64,000 bases of DNA from Ornithinimicrobium ciconiae (lineage in GTDB: Bacteria; Actinomycetota; Actinomycetes; Actinomycetales; Dermatophilaceae), in contig NZ_CP041616.1 of NCBI RefSeq assembly GCF_007197575.1, positions 1,922,001 through 1,986,000 on the forward strand. The letters are read 5' to 3'. Shown piece after piece: positions 1 to 7,308 of this stretch. A program made the position numbers and the translations under genes. Every line of letters begins with the position of its first letter. Position 1 is the first letter of the stretch. The notes below the pieces were generated by a model. That model did no database searches. It was given only the letters and a program-made list of their open reading frames with translations, and had not been told where the DNA came from.

Positions 1-1
1 T

Positions 2-574
2 CACGTGACCACCACCTTCCAGCCGATGCTGCAGGCGCTCGGGGTGGTCCCGGCCAACCAGCTGCTGACCCAACGCAGCCGCAGCGAGGTGCTGATCGCC
101 GGAGCAAAGGTCGCCACCCAGACACCTCCGATCCGCTCGGGGCGACGGGTCGTCTTCCTCACCCTGGAGGACGGCACCGGCCCCAGTGACGCCACCTTCT
201 TCGAAGACGTGCAGGGACCATTCGCCGAGACCGTCTTCCACTCCTTCCTGCTGGTGGTGCGCGGCATCACCCGGCGGACCGGTCCGCGGGGCATCTCGGT
301 GCGTGCCACCGGTGCCTGGGAGATGACCGCGCTGGGTCGTGCCTTCGACACCGGCGGCATCGAGGCAGTGCGTGAGCTGATGGACTCTGCCGAGCACGAT
401 GCCGTGGCCGGGGCGGAGCAGGCAGAGGAGGACGCGCGCCGGGCGGACCAGCAGCAGGGCCGCCGAGTGCTGCTGCACGCCTCCGGGTTCAAGCAGTCGC
501 CCTATGCCGACACCAAGCCGGCCGGCCCGGGCAGCAAGCTGTGGCACTCCAGCCCAGGCAGCGCGGGGTGGTGA
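2..574 (+). CDS. dnaE2: Error-prone DNA polymerase III alpha subunit (DnaE2), C-terminal part
   Basis: The gene runs in from the left edge, so only about 190 C-terminal residues are visible. The fragment carries the OB-fold segment of DnaE2-type alpha subunits, with the run RRVVFLTLEDGTG followed by DATFFEDVQ and a VFHSFLLVVRG strand. This pattern is typical of actinobacterial DnaE2, the translesion polymerase that works with ImuB or other Y-family enzymes in damage-induced mutagenesis; the polymerase and PHP domains must lie upstream. Its TGA stop overlaps the GTG start of the Y-family polymerase gene (GTGA), so the two are probably translated together. The short tail after the OB fold is Ala/Glu/Arg rich and ends in SSPGSAGW. 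Family assignment is good; replicative DnaE1 is less likely given the wording of the OB fold and the neighbour. Confidence 0.8.
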   Translation, partial: HVTTTFQPMLQALGVVPANQLLTQRSRSEVLIAGAKVATQTPPIRSGRRVVFLTLEDGTGPSDATFFEDVQGPFAETVFHSFLLVVRGITRRTGPRGISVRATGAWEMTALGRAFDTGGIEAVRELMDSAEHDAVAGAEQAEEDARRADQQQGRRVLLHASGFKQSPYADTKPAGPGSKLWHSSPGSAGW

Positions 575-1881
575 GCGAGGTGGTGGATGACCGCGGGTGC
601 ACGATCCTGCACGTCGACATGGACGCCTTCTATGCCGCAGCGTCCCTGATCGACCGGCCCGAGCTGGTCGGCAAGCCGGTCGTCATCGGTGGTGGGATGC
701 GCAGCGTCGTGCTGTCGGCGACCTACGAGGCCCGTGCCTACGGCATCCGGTCCGGCATCCCGATGGCCCGGGCGCGGCGGCTGTGCCCGCAGGCCGAGAT
801 CGTCCGGCCCGACTACGACCGCTACAGCGCGATCTCCTCCGCGGTGATGGCCGTCTTCCGCGAGGTCACCCACCTGGTGGAGCCGGTCTCGATGGAGGAG
901 GCCTTTCTGGACGTCTCCGCCGCGCGACGGCGTCTGGGTGGTCCTGCCCAGATCGGGCAGTGGATCCGCGACACGATCGCCGACGAGCAGCAGATCACCT
1001 GCTCGGTCGGCGGGGCCCCGACCAAGGTGGTGGCCAAGATGGCCTCCCGCGCGGCCAAGCCCGACGGGATGCTCATGGTGCCGCCGCACAAGGTGGTGGA
1101 CTTCCTGCACCCGCTGCCGGTCAGCGCGCTGTGGGGAGTGGGGCAGAGCACCGAGGCCGCGCTGCACCGGCTCGGGTTGCGCACGGTGGCTGACATCGCG
1201 CACCTTCCGATGGCCACGCTGACTCGGGCGATGGGGCACAACGGTGCCGTCCAGCTGCGCGACCTGGCCTGGGGGCGTGATGCGGGGCGGGTCACCCCGG
1301 TCCGGACCGAGCGCAGTGTCGGCTCCTCGGAGACCTTCCACCAGGACGTCGACGACCCCGCCGTCCTGAGACGGCAGTTGTTGCGGCTCAGTGACCGCAG
1401 CGCCACCCGGATGCGCCACTCCGGGCTGCTGGCCCGCACCGTGGTGCTGACCGTCCGGTTCTCCGACTTCACCACCATCACCCGGTCGCGCACCATGCGA
1501 GAGAGCACCGACGTCACCCGCGACATCTTCGCCACGGCCACCGCGTTGTATGCCGCACTCGGACTCCAACGGGCCCGGATTCGGTTGCTCGGGGTCCGGC
1601 TCGAGGGACTCACCGAGGCCGAGCACACCCCGGTGCAGGGTCGGCTGGACGAGCCCGAGCACGGGTGGCGGGACGCCGAGCGGGCGATGGACCGTGCGGC
1701 GCAGCGGTTTGGCAGCGGGATCGTGCGCCCGGCCAGCCTGGTCGTCCGGGACGAGGCACGCCGCGACGTCGAGGGTCGAGCGCCTCGGACCGAACGGGCA
1801 CCGGGGGACTCGGCGAGACGGTGGGGCGCGGCGGCCTGGTCTCCACGCGGTGGATCCACCGAGGTCAGCGGGGTGCGGTGA
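571..1881 (+). CDS. dinB: DNA polymerase IV (Y-family, DinB-like)
   Basis: This is a Y-family translesion polymerase of about 436 residues. The first metal-binding motif is HVDMDAFY (D16 and D18 from the chosen start) and the second is SMEEAFLDVS near residue 107, followed by CSVGGAPTKVVAKMAS and the helix-hairpin region around LWGVGQSTEAAL. The second catalytic pair reads Glu-Glu instead of the more common Asp-Glu, a conservative change. Because both acidic sites are kept it looks like an active DinB rather than the catalytically dead ImuB. The GTG at 571 is preferred because it overlaps the dnaE2 stop; an in-frame GTG at 541 would add ten residues. The last 50 residues are Arg/Gly rich and I could not find a clear beta-clamp motif. 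The dnaE2-dinB pair suggests an SOS-type mutagenesis cassette, though no LexA box lies inside the window. Confidence 0.88.
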   Translation: MSEVVDDRGCTILHVDMDAFYAAASLIDRPELVGKPVVIGGGMRSVVLSATYEARAYGIRSGIPMARARRLCPQAEIVRPDYDRYSAISSAVMAVFREVTHLVEPVSMEEAFLDVSAARRRLGGPAQIGQWIRDTIADEQQITCSVGGAPTKVVAKMASRAAKPDGMLMVPPHKVVDFLHPLPVSALWGVGQSTEAALHRLGLRTVADIAHLPMATLTRAMGHNGAVQLRDLAWGRDAGRVTPVRTERSVGSSETFHQDVDDPAVLRRQLLRLSDRSATRMRHSGLLARTVVLTVRFSDFTTITRSRTMRESTDVTRDIFATATALYAALGLQRARIRLLGVRLEGLTEAEHTPVQGRLDEPEHGWRDAERAMDRAAQRFGSGIVRPASLVVRDEARRDVEGRAPRTERAPGDSARRWGAAAWSPRGGSTEVSGVR

Positions 1882-2063
1882 GCGCCACAGCCCGGTCAGG
1901 AAACCTTTTTGACTCGTGGAGCGTCTTGAGGGTAGAGCCCCGGCTACCGCTGGAGCGGTTCCGGGCCTATCCTAGAAGAAGGGACGTCGTCGTCAGCACG
2001 GCGCCGACGTCACCGCCGTCACTCCACCGTGGCGGACAGAAGTCGACCGTCAGGGAGGTCACC

Positions 2064-2516
2064 GTGCCGCTCTCCGAGCACGAGCAGCGAGTTCTCGAGC
2101 AGATGGAGCAGGCGCTCTACGCCGAGGATCCGCGCTTCGCCACGTCCTTGGTCGGCAAGAGCGAGGCCCGCGCCAGGCGGCGCCGTGCGGCGCTCGGCCT
2201 ACTCATCGCGATCGCCGGTCTGGCCATGGTCCTGCTCGCAGTCACCCTGCACCAGATCTGGATCGGCGGCCTCGGTTTCGCCGCGATGGTCTTTGGCGGC
2301 GTCTGGGCCATGACCTCTCCGCGGACCAAGGGCGCCACCCTTGGCACCGTCGACGCCAAGGGCAATGTCACCCTTCACGCCAAGGCCGGGGGCAAGAGCG
2401 GCAAGACCACCGGCGGCAAGACCACCGGTGGCAAGAACACCGGCCACCGGAACACCGGACTGATGGACCGCTTCGAGGAGCGCTGGGACAAGCGCCGCGA
2501 AGACGGCCCCTTCTAG
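2064..2516 (+). CDS. DUF3040 domain membrane protein
   Basis: This protein of 150 residues starts with the signature of the actinobacterial DUF3040 family, PLSEHEQRVLEQMEQAL followed by a Glu-Asp-Pro-Arg-Phe-Ala segment. Two hydrophobic helices follow at about residues 47-65 and 69-85. The cytoplasmic tail is Lys/Gly/Thr rich with three GGK(T/N)TG-type repeats, then a charged end. The GTG start has a good ribosome-binding site (CAGGGAGGT at 2051-2059) eight bases upstream. DUF3040 proteins often sit near the division cluster in other actinobacteria, but nothing here supports a division role. The function is unknown. A strong terminator hairpin follows the gene, so it seems to be transcribed alone. 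Confidence 0.85.
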   Translation: MPLSEHEQRVLEQMEQALYAEDPRFATSLVGKSEARARRRRAALGLLIAIAGLAMVLLAVTLHQIWIGGLGFAAMVFGGVWAMTSPRTKGATLGTVDAKGNVTLHAKAGGKSGKTTGGKTTGGKNTGHRNTGLMDRFEERWDKRREDGPF

Positions 2517-2537
2517 ACCAAACCCTCACTCGGCTTA

Positions 2538-2578
2538 CGGCACGCCCCACGATGCACCGCGTCGTGGGGCGTGCCGTG
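2538..2578 (+). terminator. Intrinsic terminator after the DUF3040 gene
   Basis: An inverted repeat with arms 2538-2553 and 2563-2578 pairs perfectly over 16 bp around a 9-nt loop and is followed by TGCTTTCT. It starts 21 nt after the stop codon of the DUF3040 gene, which is the expected place for a rho-independent terminator. Confidence 0.75.
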
Positions 2579-2622
2579 CTTTCTGGAGGGGGACCCTCAG
2601 GCTGGTCACCGCCACACGTATC

Positions 2623-4653
2623 GTGCGTCAGAACGACAAGTTCGGAGGTGGCACGCTGACCAGGCAGGTGGATCTCGACCCCTCTGCGGTCGAGGTGCGG
2701 GAGTTCTGGATCCCGATGGCAGACGGCGTGCGGCTGCGAGCCCGTGCCTGGCTGCCCAGTAGCGCCGGGCGAGACCCTGTGCCGGTGCTCCTGGAGTACC
2801 TGCCCTACCGCCTGGATGACTGGACGTCGGTGCGGGACTCCGAGCGGCACCCCTACTACGCGGCGCACGGTTACGCCTCGGTGCGTGTCGACATACGCGG
2901 CAGTGGCAGTTCTGACGGACTGTTCGAGGACGAGTACTCCGTGGCCGAGCTCGACGACGGGGTCGCCGTCGTCGAGTGGCTCGCCGCTCAGCCGTGGTCC
3001 ACCGGCGCCGTCGGGATATTCGGCATCTCCTGGGGCGGGTTCAACGCCCTGCAGATTGCCGAGCGTGCGCCGGAGGCTCTCAAGGCGATCGTCACCGTCT
3101 GCTCGACGGACGATCGCTATGACAACGATGTCCACTACATGGGTGGGGCGGTCCTGGCGGTCGACATGGCGTCCTGGGCGGGAACCATGTTGGCGTTTGC
3201 GTCCCGACCGCCGCGGCCGGAGGTCGTCGGCTCCGGTTGGGTGGACCGTTGGCACGAACGCCTGGAGAGGCAACGCCCGCTCGCGCCGGTGTGGCTGGGA
3301 CACCAGGAACGGGACGACTACTGGCGCCGTGGCAGCGTCTGTGAGAACTACGCAGGTATCCGGGCGGCCGTCCTGGCGGTCGGCGGCTGGGCCGACCCCT
3401 ATCGAGGTGCCGTGCTGCGGTTGCTGGAGAACCTCGGGTCGCCAGTGAAGGGGATCATCGGACCCTGGTCGCACCAGTACCCCGATCGTGGCCTGGCTCC
3501 CGGCCCGGGGATCGACTTCCTGGGGGAGACGTTGCGCTGGTGGGACCGCTGGCTCAAGGACATCGACACAGGGGTGGAGGACGACCCCGCGCTGCGGGCC
3601 TGGGTCAACGACCCGGTGGCGCCCGCTCCGTATGTCGAGGAGCAGCCTGGGCGGTGGGTCGGGGTGCCATGGCCCGGGTCGGCTCCCGCCCGGCAGATGT
3701 CGCTCGGCACCGACCGGGTCCAGGTGTGCTCGCCCTGGGCCACGGGGCAGGACGCTGGCCGCTACTTCCCATTCGGCAACGCGGCGGACCTGCCCCCGGA
3801 CCAGCGGGCCGAAGACGGCCGATCAGTGTGCATCGACATCCCGGTCCACGACGAGCCGCTCGACCTGCTCGGACGGGCCGTCGTCAGGTTGCGGCTGAAC
3901 TCCACACACGACAGGGGGCACGTGATCGTCCGCCTGTGCGACGTCGCACCCGACGGCTCGTCGACCCTGGTGACCCGTGGGGTCCTCAACCTGCTGAAGC
4001 GCAATGGAATGGACTCGGTCGCACCCCTGGTGCCGCAGGAGGACGTCGACGTCGAGGTGCCCCTCGTGGCCGTCGGCTACCGGTTCCCACCGGGCCACCG
4101 GATCAGGATCGCCCTGAGTAATCACTACTGGCCCTGGGTGTGGCCGCACTCCGTTGAGGACACCCTCGAGGTCGACCTGGCCGCGAGCTCGGCGGTGCTG
4201 CCGCTGGCGGCGCCCGACGCTGTCTCCGTCGAGTTCGGTCCCGCCGTCCATGCCAGACCCATCACGATCACCGCCCCCGATGACGCGGGGGACCCCGTCC
4301 CGCCTCGCGTCGTCCGCCACGACGTGGCACTCGGAGAGACCACGGTGGAGGTGGACCCCGGATACGGAGACACCCGCGGCTACCCCGACGGGCTGCAGGT
4401 CCTGGAGTCCGCCCGGGAGGTGTGTCAGGTGCGCGAAGGGGCCCCGACCTCTCCGCGCACCGAGTCTCACTGGCAGGTGCGACTGGCGAATGACGGGTGG
4501 GTCGCCGAAGTGGAGACCCGATCGGTGATCACCTGTGACGCCGACACGTTCATCGTGGAGAACACGGTGCGCGCGACGGCCGAACGAGAGGGCGTGGAGG
4601 AGATGGTCTTCGAGCGCACCTATCGTGATCTGGTGCCCAGGACGTCAGCGTGA
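2623..4653 (+). CDS. CocE/NonD family hydrolase (peptidase S15-like)
   Basis: This is a 676-residue alpha/beta hydrolase of the CocE/X-prolyl dipeptidyl-peptidase class. The opening is typical (FWIPMADGVRLRARAWLP), then VPVLLEYLPYR, the oxyanion region around YASVRVDIRGSGSS, and the nucleophile elbow GISWGG with Ser136. The likely acid is in GGWADPYRG and the His in GPWSHQYPD. The C-terminal half has the jelly-roll PepX_C domain (DLLGRAVVRLRLNS, RIRIALSNHYWPW). Such enzymes cleave acyl esters or amides; the substrate cannot be read from sequence. Start choice is uncertain: GTG 2623 is the longest, but a textbook Shine-Dalgarno GGAGGTG at 2644-2650 would better serve a start at CTG 2656 or GTG 2668. 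No signal peptide is seen, so it is probably cytoplasmic. Confidence 0.87.
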   Translation: MRQNDKFGGGTLTRQVDLDPSAVEVREFWIPMADGVRLRARAWLPSSAGRDPVPVLLEYLPYRLDDWTSVRDSERHPYYAAHGYASVRVDIRGSGSSDGLFEDEYSVAELDDGVAVVEWLAAQPWSTGAVGIFGISWGGFNALQIAERAPEALKAIVTVCSTDDRYDNDVHYMGGAVLAVDMASWAGTMLAFASRPPRPEVVGSGWVDRWHERLERQRPLAPVWLGHQERDDYWRRGSVCENYAGIRAAVLAVGGWADPYRGAVLRLLENLGSPVKGIIGPWSHQYPDRGLAPGPGIDFLGETLRWWDRWLKDIDTGVEDDPALRAWVNDPVAPAPYVEEQPGRWVGVPWPGSAPARQMSLGTDRVQVCSPWATGQDAGRYFPFGNAADLPPDQRAEDGRSVCIDIPVHDEPLDLLGRAVVRLRLNSTHDRGHVIVRLCDVAPDGSSTLVTRGVLNLLKRNGMDSVAPLVPQEDVDVEVPLVAVGYRFPPGHRIRIALSNHYWPWVWPHSVEDTLEVDLAASSAVLPLAAPDAVSVEFGPAVHARPITITAPDDAGDPVPPRVVRHDVALGETTVEVDPGYGDTRGYPDGLQVLESAREVCQVREGAPTSPRTESHWQVRLANDGWVAEVETRSVITCDADTFIVENTVRATAEREGVEEMVFERTYRDLVPRTSA

Positions 4654-4676
4654 CAGCGCTGCTGTCCGACCGGTCG

Positions 4677-4722
4677 GCGTGAGCCCCACCACAATTCGGG
4701 CGTGAGTCCCACCACACTTCGG
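4677..4722. repeat. Tandem direct repeat, two 23-bp units
   Basis: Two head-to-tail copies (4677-4699 and 4700-4722) match at 21 of 23 positions; the shared core is a GCGTGAG then CCCACCACA then TTCGG pattern. They fill most of the gap between the CocE-type hydrolase and the MFS carrier. They could be operator sites for the MFS gene or a leftover end of an insertion sequence with repeated termini, as in the IS21 family. Neither is proven. Confidence 0.7.
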
Positions 4723-4767
4723 CACCAATGCTCCACGATCTGACTCAACCTGCGCTTGACTGCTCGA

Positions 4768-6210
4768 ATGACCGCACGGCCGCAGTCGGCATCCGAATCC
4801 GAGACCTCGTTGACCCGCCCGGAGCGCCTTGACCGGCTCCCGTTCACCCGCAAGCACGGCCGGCTCTTGACCGGATCCGGCATCGGCTGGGCCCTGGATG
4901 CCATGGACGTCGGGCTGATCTCCTTCGTCATGGCAGCCCTGGCCGCACAGTGGCAGCTGACCCAGACCGAGCAGAGCTGGCTTGGGTCCATCGGGTTCGT
5001 CGGCATGGCCCTCGGTGCCTCGCTCGGTGGTCTGCTCGCTGACAAGATCGGCCGCCGCTCCGTCTTCGCGCTCACCCTGCTGGTCTACGGCGTGGCCACC
5101 GGGGCCTCGGCGCTCGCGGGCAGCCTGGCCGTCCTGCTGGCGCTGCGCTTCGTCGTCGGCCTGGGGCTGGGGGCTGAGCTGCCGGTGGCCTCCACACTGG
5201 TCAGCGAGTTCGCGCCCGCCAAGATCCGCGGCCGGGTCGTCGTCATCCTTGAGGCGTTCTGGGCCGTCGGGTGGCTGCTGGCCGCACTGATCGCCTACTT
5301 CATCATCCCGCTGTCCGACGACGGCTGGCGCTGGGCCTTCGCGCTCGGCCTGGTCCCGGCCCTCTATGCCATCGTCATCCGCCGGGGCCTGCCCGAGTCG
5401 GTCCGGTTCCTGGAGACCAAGGGGCGCGACGCCGAGGCAGAAGCGATCGTCCGTGACTTCGAGGCCTCGGCCGGCGTCGCGTCACCATCCGTGCTCGAGA
5501 CCGAGCCGGCGACCGGAGCGACCGTCGCCCAGGCGTCTCAGGCGTCTCAGGCGTCTCAGCCGTCCCAGGAGTCTCAGGCGGCACCAGCTGGCACCACGGC
5601 TGAGCAGCTGCCGGCCCCGGGGCTGAGCCACCTGTTCGGCCCTCTCCTGCGCCGGCGCACCGCTGCCCTCTGGCTGACCTGGTTTGGCGTCAACTTCGCC
5701 TACTACGGCGCCTTCATCTGGATCCCGTCCCTGCTGCACGACGGTGGCTTCACGCTGGTGAAGTCCTTCCAGTTCACCCTCATCATCACCATCGCCCAGC
5801 TGCCCGGCTACGCCCTGGCGGCGGTGCTCATCGAGACCTGGGGGAGGCGCGCCACCCTGGCGACCTTCCTCGCCGGGTCGGCTGTCTCGGCGGTGATGTT
5901 TGGTCAGGCGGAGTCCGACACGATGATCCTGGTCACCGGGTGTGCGCTGTCGATGTTCAACCTGGGTGCCTGGGGGGCTCTGTATGCCGTGACTCCCGAG
6001 GTCTATCCGACGCAGATCCGCGCGACAGGCGCGGGCTGGGCGGCGGCGTTCGGCCGGATCGCCTCGATCGTGGCGCCCCTGCTCGTGCCCGTGCTGTTCC
6101 GAAGCGGGGGACTCGGGCTGGTGTTTGCGGTGCTCGGCGGTACGTTCCTGCTGGCGATGGTGTCGGCACTCTTCCTGCCCGAGATGGCCGGGGAAGACCT
6201 CGACGAGTAG
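4768..6210 (+). CDS. MFS transporter (aromatic acid/niacin-type metabolite:H+ symporter)
   Basis: The 480-residue protein has about 12 membrane segments. The cytoplasmic loop 2-3 signature is GGLLADKIGRRSVF, and the first helix begins GWALDAMDVGLISFVMAAL, a wording seen in the NiaP/AAHS-like metabolite symporter branch. The second half repeats the pattern (ALAAVLIETWGRRATLA), as expected for MFS proteins. The central cytoplasmic loop carries a low-complexity stretch of Ala-Ser-Gln triplets encoded by a 9-bp tandem repeat (5533-5577). The ATG at 4768 is chosen; an in-frame TTG lies at 4756 and neither has a strong ribosome-binding site. The substrate is unknown. The gene stands alone between a hydrolase and an oppositely oriented DUF456 gene. 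Confidence 0.85.
   Translation: MTARPQSASESETSLTRPERLDRLPFTRKHGRLLTGSGIGWALDAMDVGLISFVMAALAAQWQLTQTEQSWLGSIGFVGMALGASLGGLLADKIGRRSVFALTLLVYGVATGASALAGSLAVLLALRFVVGLGLGAELPVASTLVSEFAPAKIRGRVVVILEAFWAVGWLLAALIAYFIIPLSDDGWRWAFALGLVPALYAIVIRRGLPESVRFLETKGRDAEAEAIVRDFEASAGVASPSVLETEPATGATVAQASQASQASQPSQESQAAPAGTTAEQLPAPGLSHLFGPLLRRRTAALWLTWFGVNFAYYGAFIWIPSLLHDGGFTLVKSFQFTLIITIAQLPGYALAAVLIETWGRRATLATFLAGSAVSAVMFGQAESDTMILVTGCALSMFNLGAWGALYAVTPEVYPTQIRATGAGWAAAFGRIASIVAPLLVPVLFRSGGLGLVFAVLGGTFLLAMVSALFLPEMAGEDLDE
5533..5577 (+). repeat. 9-bp coding tandem repeat in the MFS central loop
   Basis: Five head-to-tail 9-bp units lie in frame; the first three are identical (GCGTCTCAG) and the last two each differ slightly. 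They encode Ala-Ser-Gln, Pro-Ser-Gln and Glu-Ser-Gln. Exact copies like this can gain or lose units by slippage without breaking the frame. Confidence 0.85.
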
Positions 6211-6249
6211 CTCGTCAGTCGCGGCCCAGGCCGCACGCCCGGGGGAAAG

Positions 6250-6732
6250 TCAGGTCCAGAAGATCACGGCGGCCACCCACAGGCCGATGATCAGCATGGC
6301 CGTCACGAACTCGATCAGCATGTTCATGCCAACCGCCTTGAGGGCGTGCTTGGTGGCGCCCCAGGCCTGAGCGCGGCCACCGCGTCGGGACAGCTCGACC
6401 AGGAAGATGCCCAGCGGGAACCCGATGAAGGCGCCCACGACGGGAATCAGGAAGGCGCACGGAATCGCCACCAGGACACCGACGACCAGGGTGGAGGTCT
6501 TGACCCCGGCAGCCTTCATCCGCTTGCCGGGGATCGCGAACTCGAGCACCAGGCACGCGGCGAACAGCGCGCCGGTCAGCGCGAGCACCCACCACGCCGC
6601 TGGGGTCTGCTGCTCCAGTGCCCAGACCAGGACCGCGGCGACGATGAGCAGCAGCCCTGGGAGCACCGGGATCACGATCCCGAGGAGCCCCACCAGGAAG
6701 ACGGGGATGACGATCCACTCAACAGCTGACAT
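6250..6732 (-). CDS. DUF456 family membrane protein
   Basis: The 160-residue protein is almost entirely hydrophobic, with five or six membrane helices, and matches the DUF456 pattern: PVFLVGLLGIVIPVLPG near the start, ELSRRGG in the middle and a repeated GAFIGFPLGIF motif. The ATG at 6732 is chosen because the family begins right at the first helix (MSAVEWIVIPVF); the frame stays open for 21 more codons upstream without membrane character. Function is unknown for the family. It converges with the MFS gene (39 nt apart) and lies downstream of the DUF7455 gene on the same strand, but a terminator hairpin separates them. Confidence 0.83.
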   Translation of the reverse strand: MSAVEWIVIPVFLVGLLGIVIPVLPGLLLIVAAVLVWALEQQTPAAWWVLALTGALFAACLVLEFAIPGKRMKAAGVKTSTLVVGVLVAIPCAFLIPVVGAFIGFPLGIFLVELSRRGGRAQAWGATKHALKAVGMNMLIEFVTAMLIIGLWVAAVIFWT

Positions 6733-6772
6733 GCGGGTCCTCGACGCTCGACGGGTCGCCTGGGGATGACAA

Positions 6773-6802
6773 ACGACCGGTGGCCCGAGGGCCACCGGTC
6801 GT
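6773..6802 (-). terminator. Intrinsic terminator after the DUF7455 gene
   Basis: A perfect 14-bp inverted repeat (6773-6786 with 6789-6802, 2-nt loop) is followed on the minus strand by TTTG. It lies 51 nt downstream of the DUF7455 stop and 41 nt before the DUF456 start, so it should isolate the two genes. Confidence 0.7.
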
Positions 6803-6853
6803 CAGTGTGTCAGGTGTGCGGGTCGGCCCGCACATGGACGGTATGCCGTCAGT

Positions 6854-7084
6854 TCATCCCGCGCCCATCGGCTCCGGGGTGCCGGCGGTCTCGTGCAGTC
6901 GGTGGGACTCGTCCTGGATCTTCACGTCGTCCAGGTCCTTCAGCTTCTCTTCGTACTTGCGCCCGTGGTGAGCGCAGAAGAGGAGCTCAAGGCCCTCCCC
7001 GAGCGTGACACGGACGTAGGCCTGCGCACCGCAGCGATCGCAGCGGTCCGCCACCGTCAGTTCAGGTGCAAGGGTGGTGTTCAC
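6854..7084 (-). CDS. DUF7455 family small zinc-ribbon-like protein
   Basis: This 76-residue protein contains CDRCGAQAYVRV followed about 20 residues later by LLFCAHHGRKYE, which together offer three Cys and two His as possible zinc ligands. This is the signature of the DUF7455 family, found across actinobacteria beside topoisomerase or sigma-factor genes. The GTG at 7084 is selected because the ribosome-binding site AGGGAG lies eight bases upstream; the frame is open for eight more codons. It is divergent from the parE-type gene with 224 nt between, so the two may share regulation. Function is unknown; a nucleic-acid or protein-binding role is only inferred from the Cys/His pattern. Confidence 0.82.
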   Translation of the reverse strand: MNTTLAPELTVADRCDRCGAQAYVRVTLGEGLELLFCAHHGRKYEEKLKDLDDVKIQDESHRLHETAGTPEPMGAG

Positions 7085-7110
7085 GTCGATCTCCCTCTCT
7101 GGTCGCAACG

Positions 7111-7138
7111 CCTATCTCTCACTGTGCATAACAGTCAA
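7111..7138 (-). promoter_or_regulatory. Possible promoter of the DUF7455 gene
   Basis: On the minus strand TTGACT (7138-7133) is followed after 16 nt by GATAGG (7116-7111), 27 nt upstream of the GTG start. The -35 matches well and the -10 poorly, so this is only a candidate. Confidence 0.35.
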
Positions 7139-7308
7139 GCACGTCCTGCTGTTCCACAGAGGGCCAAACGCCGCCCACCGCGGCATTTTCGCTCTCGGCA
7201 CAACGACGGACGCACCTGTCCGGAGCGGCCCCGCCGCGCCTGGTCGGCCGTGTCGGCGTGCGGGGTTAGCCTGCTGGTGCACGTTCCACAGCAGAAGGAG
7301 ACCCACCC

